A stretch of DNA of 64,000 bases, taken from Candidatus Muiribacterium halophilum (GTDB taxonomy: Bacteria > Muiribacteriota > Muiribacteriia > Muiribacteriales > Muiribacteriaceae). The position numbers were made by a program, and so were the translations under genes. The stretch is from contig JALOAD010000010.1 of assembly GCA_023228995.1 (NCBI GenBank), positions 1 through 64,000 of the forward strand, read 5' to 3'. This document shows positions 63,998 to 64,000 of the stretch, piece by piece (the stretch's first letter is position 1; each line of letters starts with the position of its first letter). The notes beneath the pieces are model-generated. The model was not told the DNA's origin and made no database searches. It worked only from the letters and a program-made list of their open reading frames with translations.

Positions 63998-64000
63998 ATG
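63998..64000 (+). CDS. Start codon of the next gene (cut by window end)
   Basis: AAGGAG directly after the previous stop, then 7 nt and ATG at the last three bases. The product cannot be told. Confidence 0.6.

Overview
The window is a very AT-rich bacterial chromosome segment. It is densely coded, almost entirely on the + strand, with many overlapping genes, frequent GTG/TTG starts and the standard code (TGA is a stop). Conserved markers (ftsZ, ftsY, ffh, rpsP, rimM, trmD, glyA, aspS, rlmH) are clearly bacterial. Lipoprotein signal peptides, type II/IV pseudopilins, SPOUT-family methylase genes and many TPR/HEAT proteins suggest an anaerobic, poorly characterised lineage such as a candidate phylum (Muiribacteriota-like is only a guess). 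I cannot name the organism from sequence alone.

Layout. 1-640: the 3' end of a 5S rRNA, its terminator and an 8-bp tandem repeat array. 640-3024: a Trm112-like zinc protein, a minimal FtsZ and a GGDEF-TPR protein. 3006-10277: a surface polysaccharide block (flippase, asparagine synthase-like amidotransferase, glycosyltransferase, polyprenyl sugar-phosphate transferase, O-antigen ligase/polymerase). 10234-16553: protein targeting and translation (ftsY, secreted seven-bladed propeller, ffh, rpsP, khpA, ylqD, rimM, trmD, a second SPOUT methylase). 16596-18226: envelope/TPR proteins and a 55-aa microprotein. 18294-22627: NfnAB-type transhydrogenase, glyA and a lipoate-ligase-like protein. 22667-26080: a secreted repeat protein on the minus strand, divergent from aspS.

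26067-37665 is a bacterial microcompartment (BMC) locus of the sugar-phosphate-utilising kind: PduL, BMC-H, BMC-P, PduP, PduS, BMC-T, a 51-aa membrane microprotein, a tail-anchored protein, RpiB, two more BMC-P, a second BMC-H, DeoC, a novel DeoC-like/AOR-like fusion, and DeoB. The inferred path is deoxyribose-1-P to deoxyribose-5-P (DeoB), to glyceraldehyde-3-P plus acetaldehyde (DeoC), then acetyl-CoA (PduP) and acetyl-P (PduL), with electrons possibly leaving through PduS/BMC-T. No alcohol dehydrogenase lies in the locus. The fusion has lost the DERA catalytic residues and at least one, apparently two, cluster cysteines of its AOR part.

37658-42719: HEAT protein, LysM/degenerate LytM lipoprotein, winged-helix protein, surE and three pseudopilins. 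42720-43123: a gene-free stretch packed with palindromes and a 148-bp MITE-like element. 43124-64000: many TPR/HEAT proteins, a FliA/WhiG-type sigma factor, a zinc-finger paralogue of the 55-aa microprotein, HIT hydrolase, SH3 protein, rlmH, a VWA protein and a large pseudopilin. Two giant proteins here (1619 and 1335 aa) look like TPR arrays fused to degenerate DnaQ/DinG-type iron-sulfur helicase domains. These and the DeoC/AOR fusion are the most novel items in the window.
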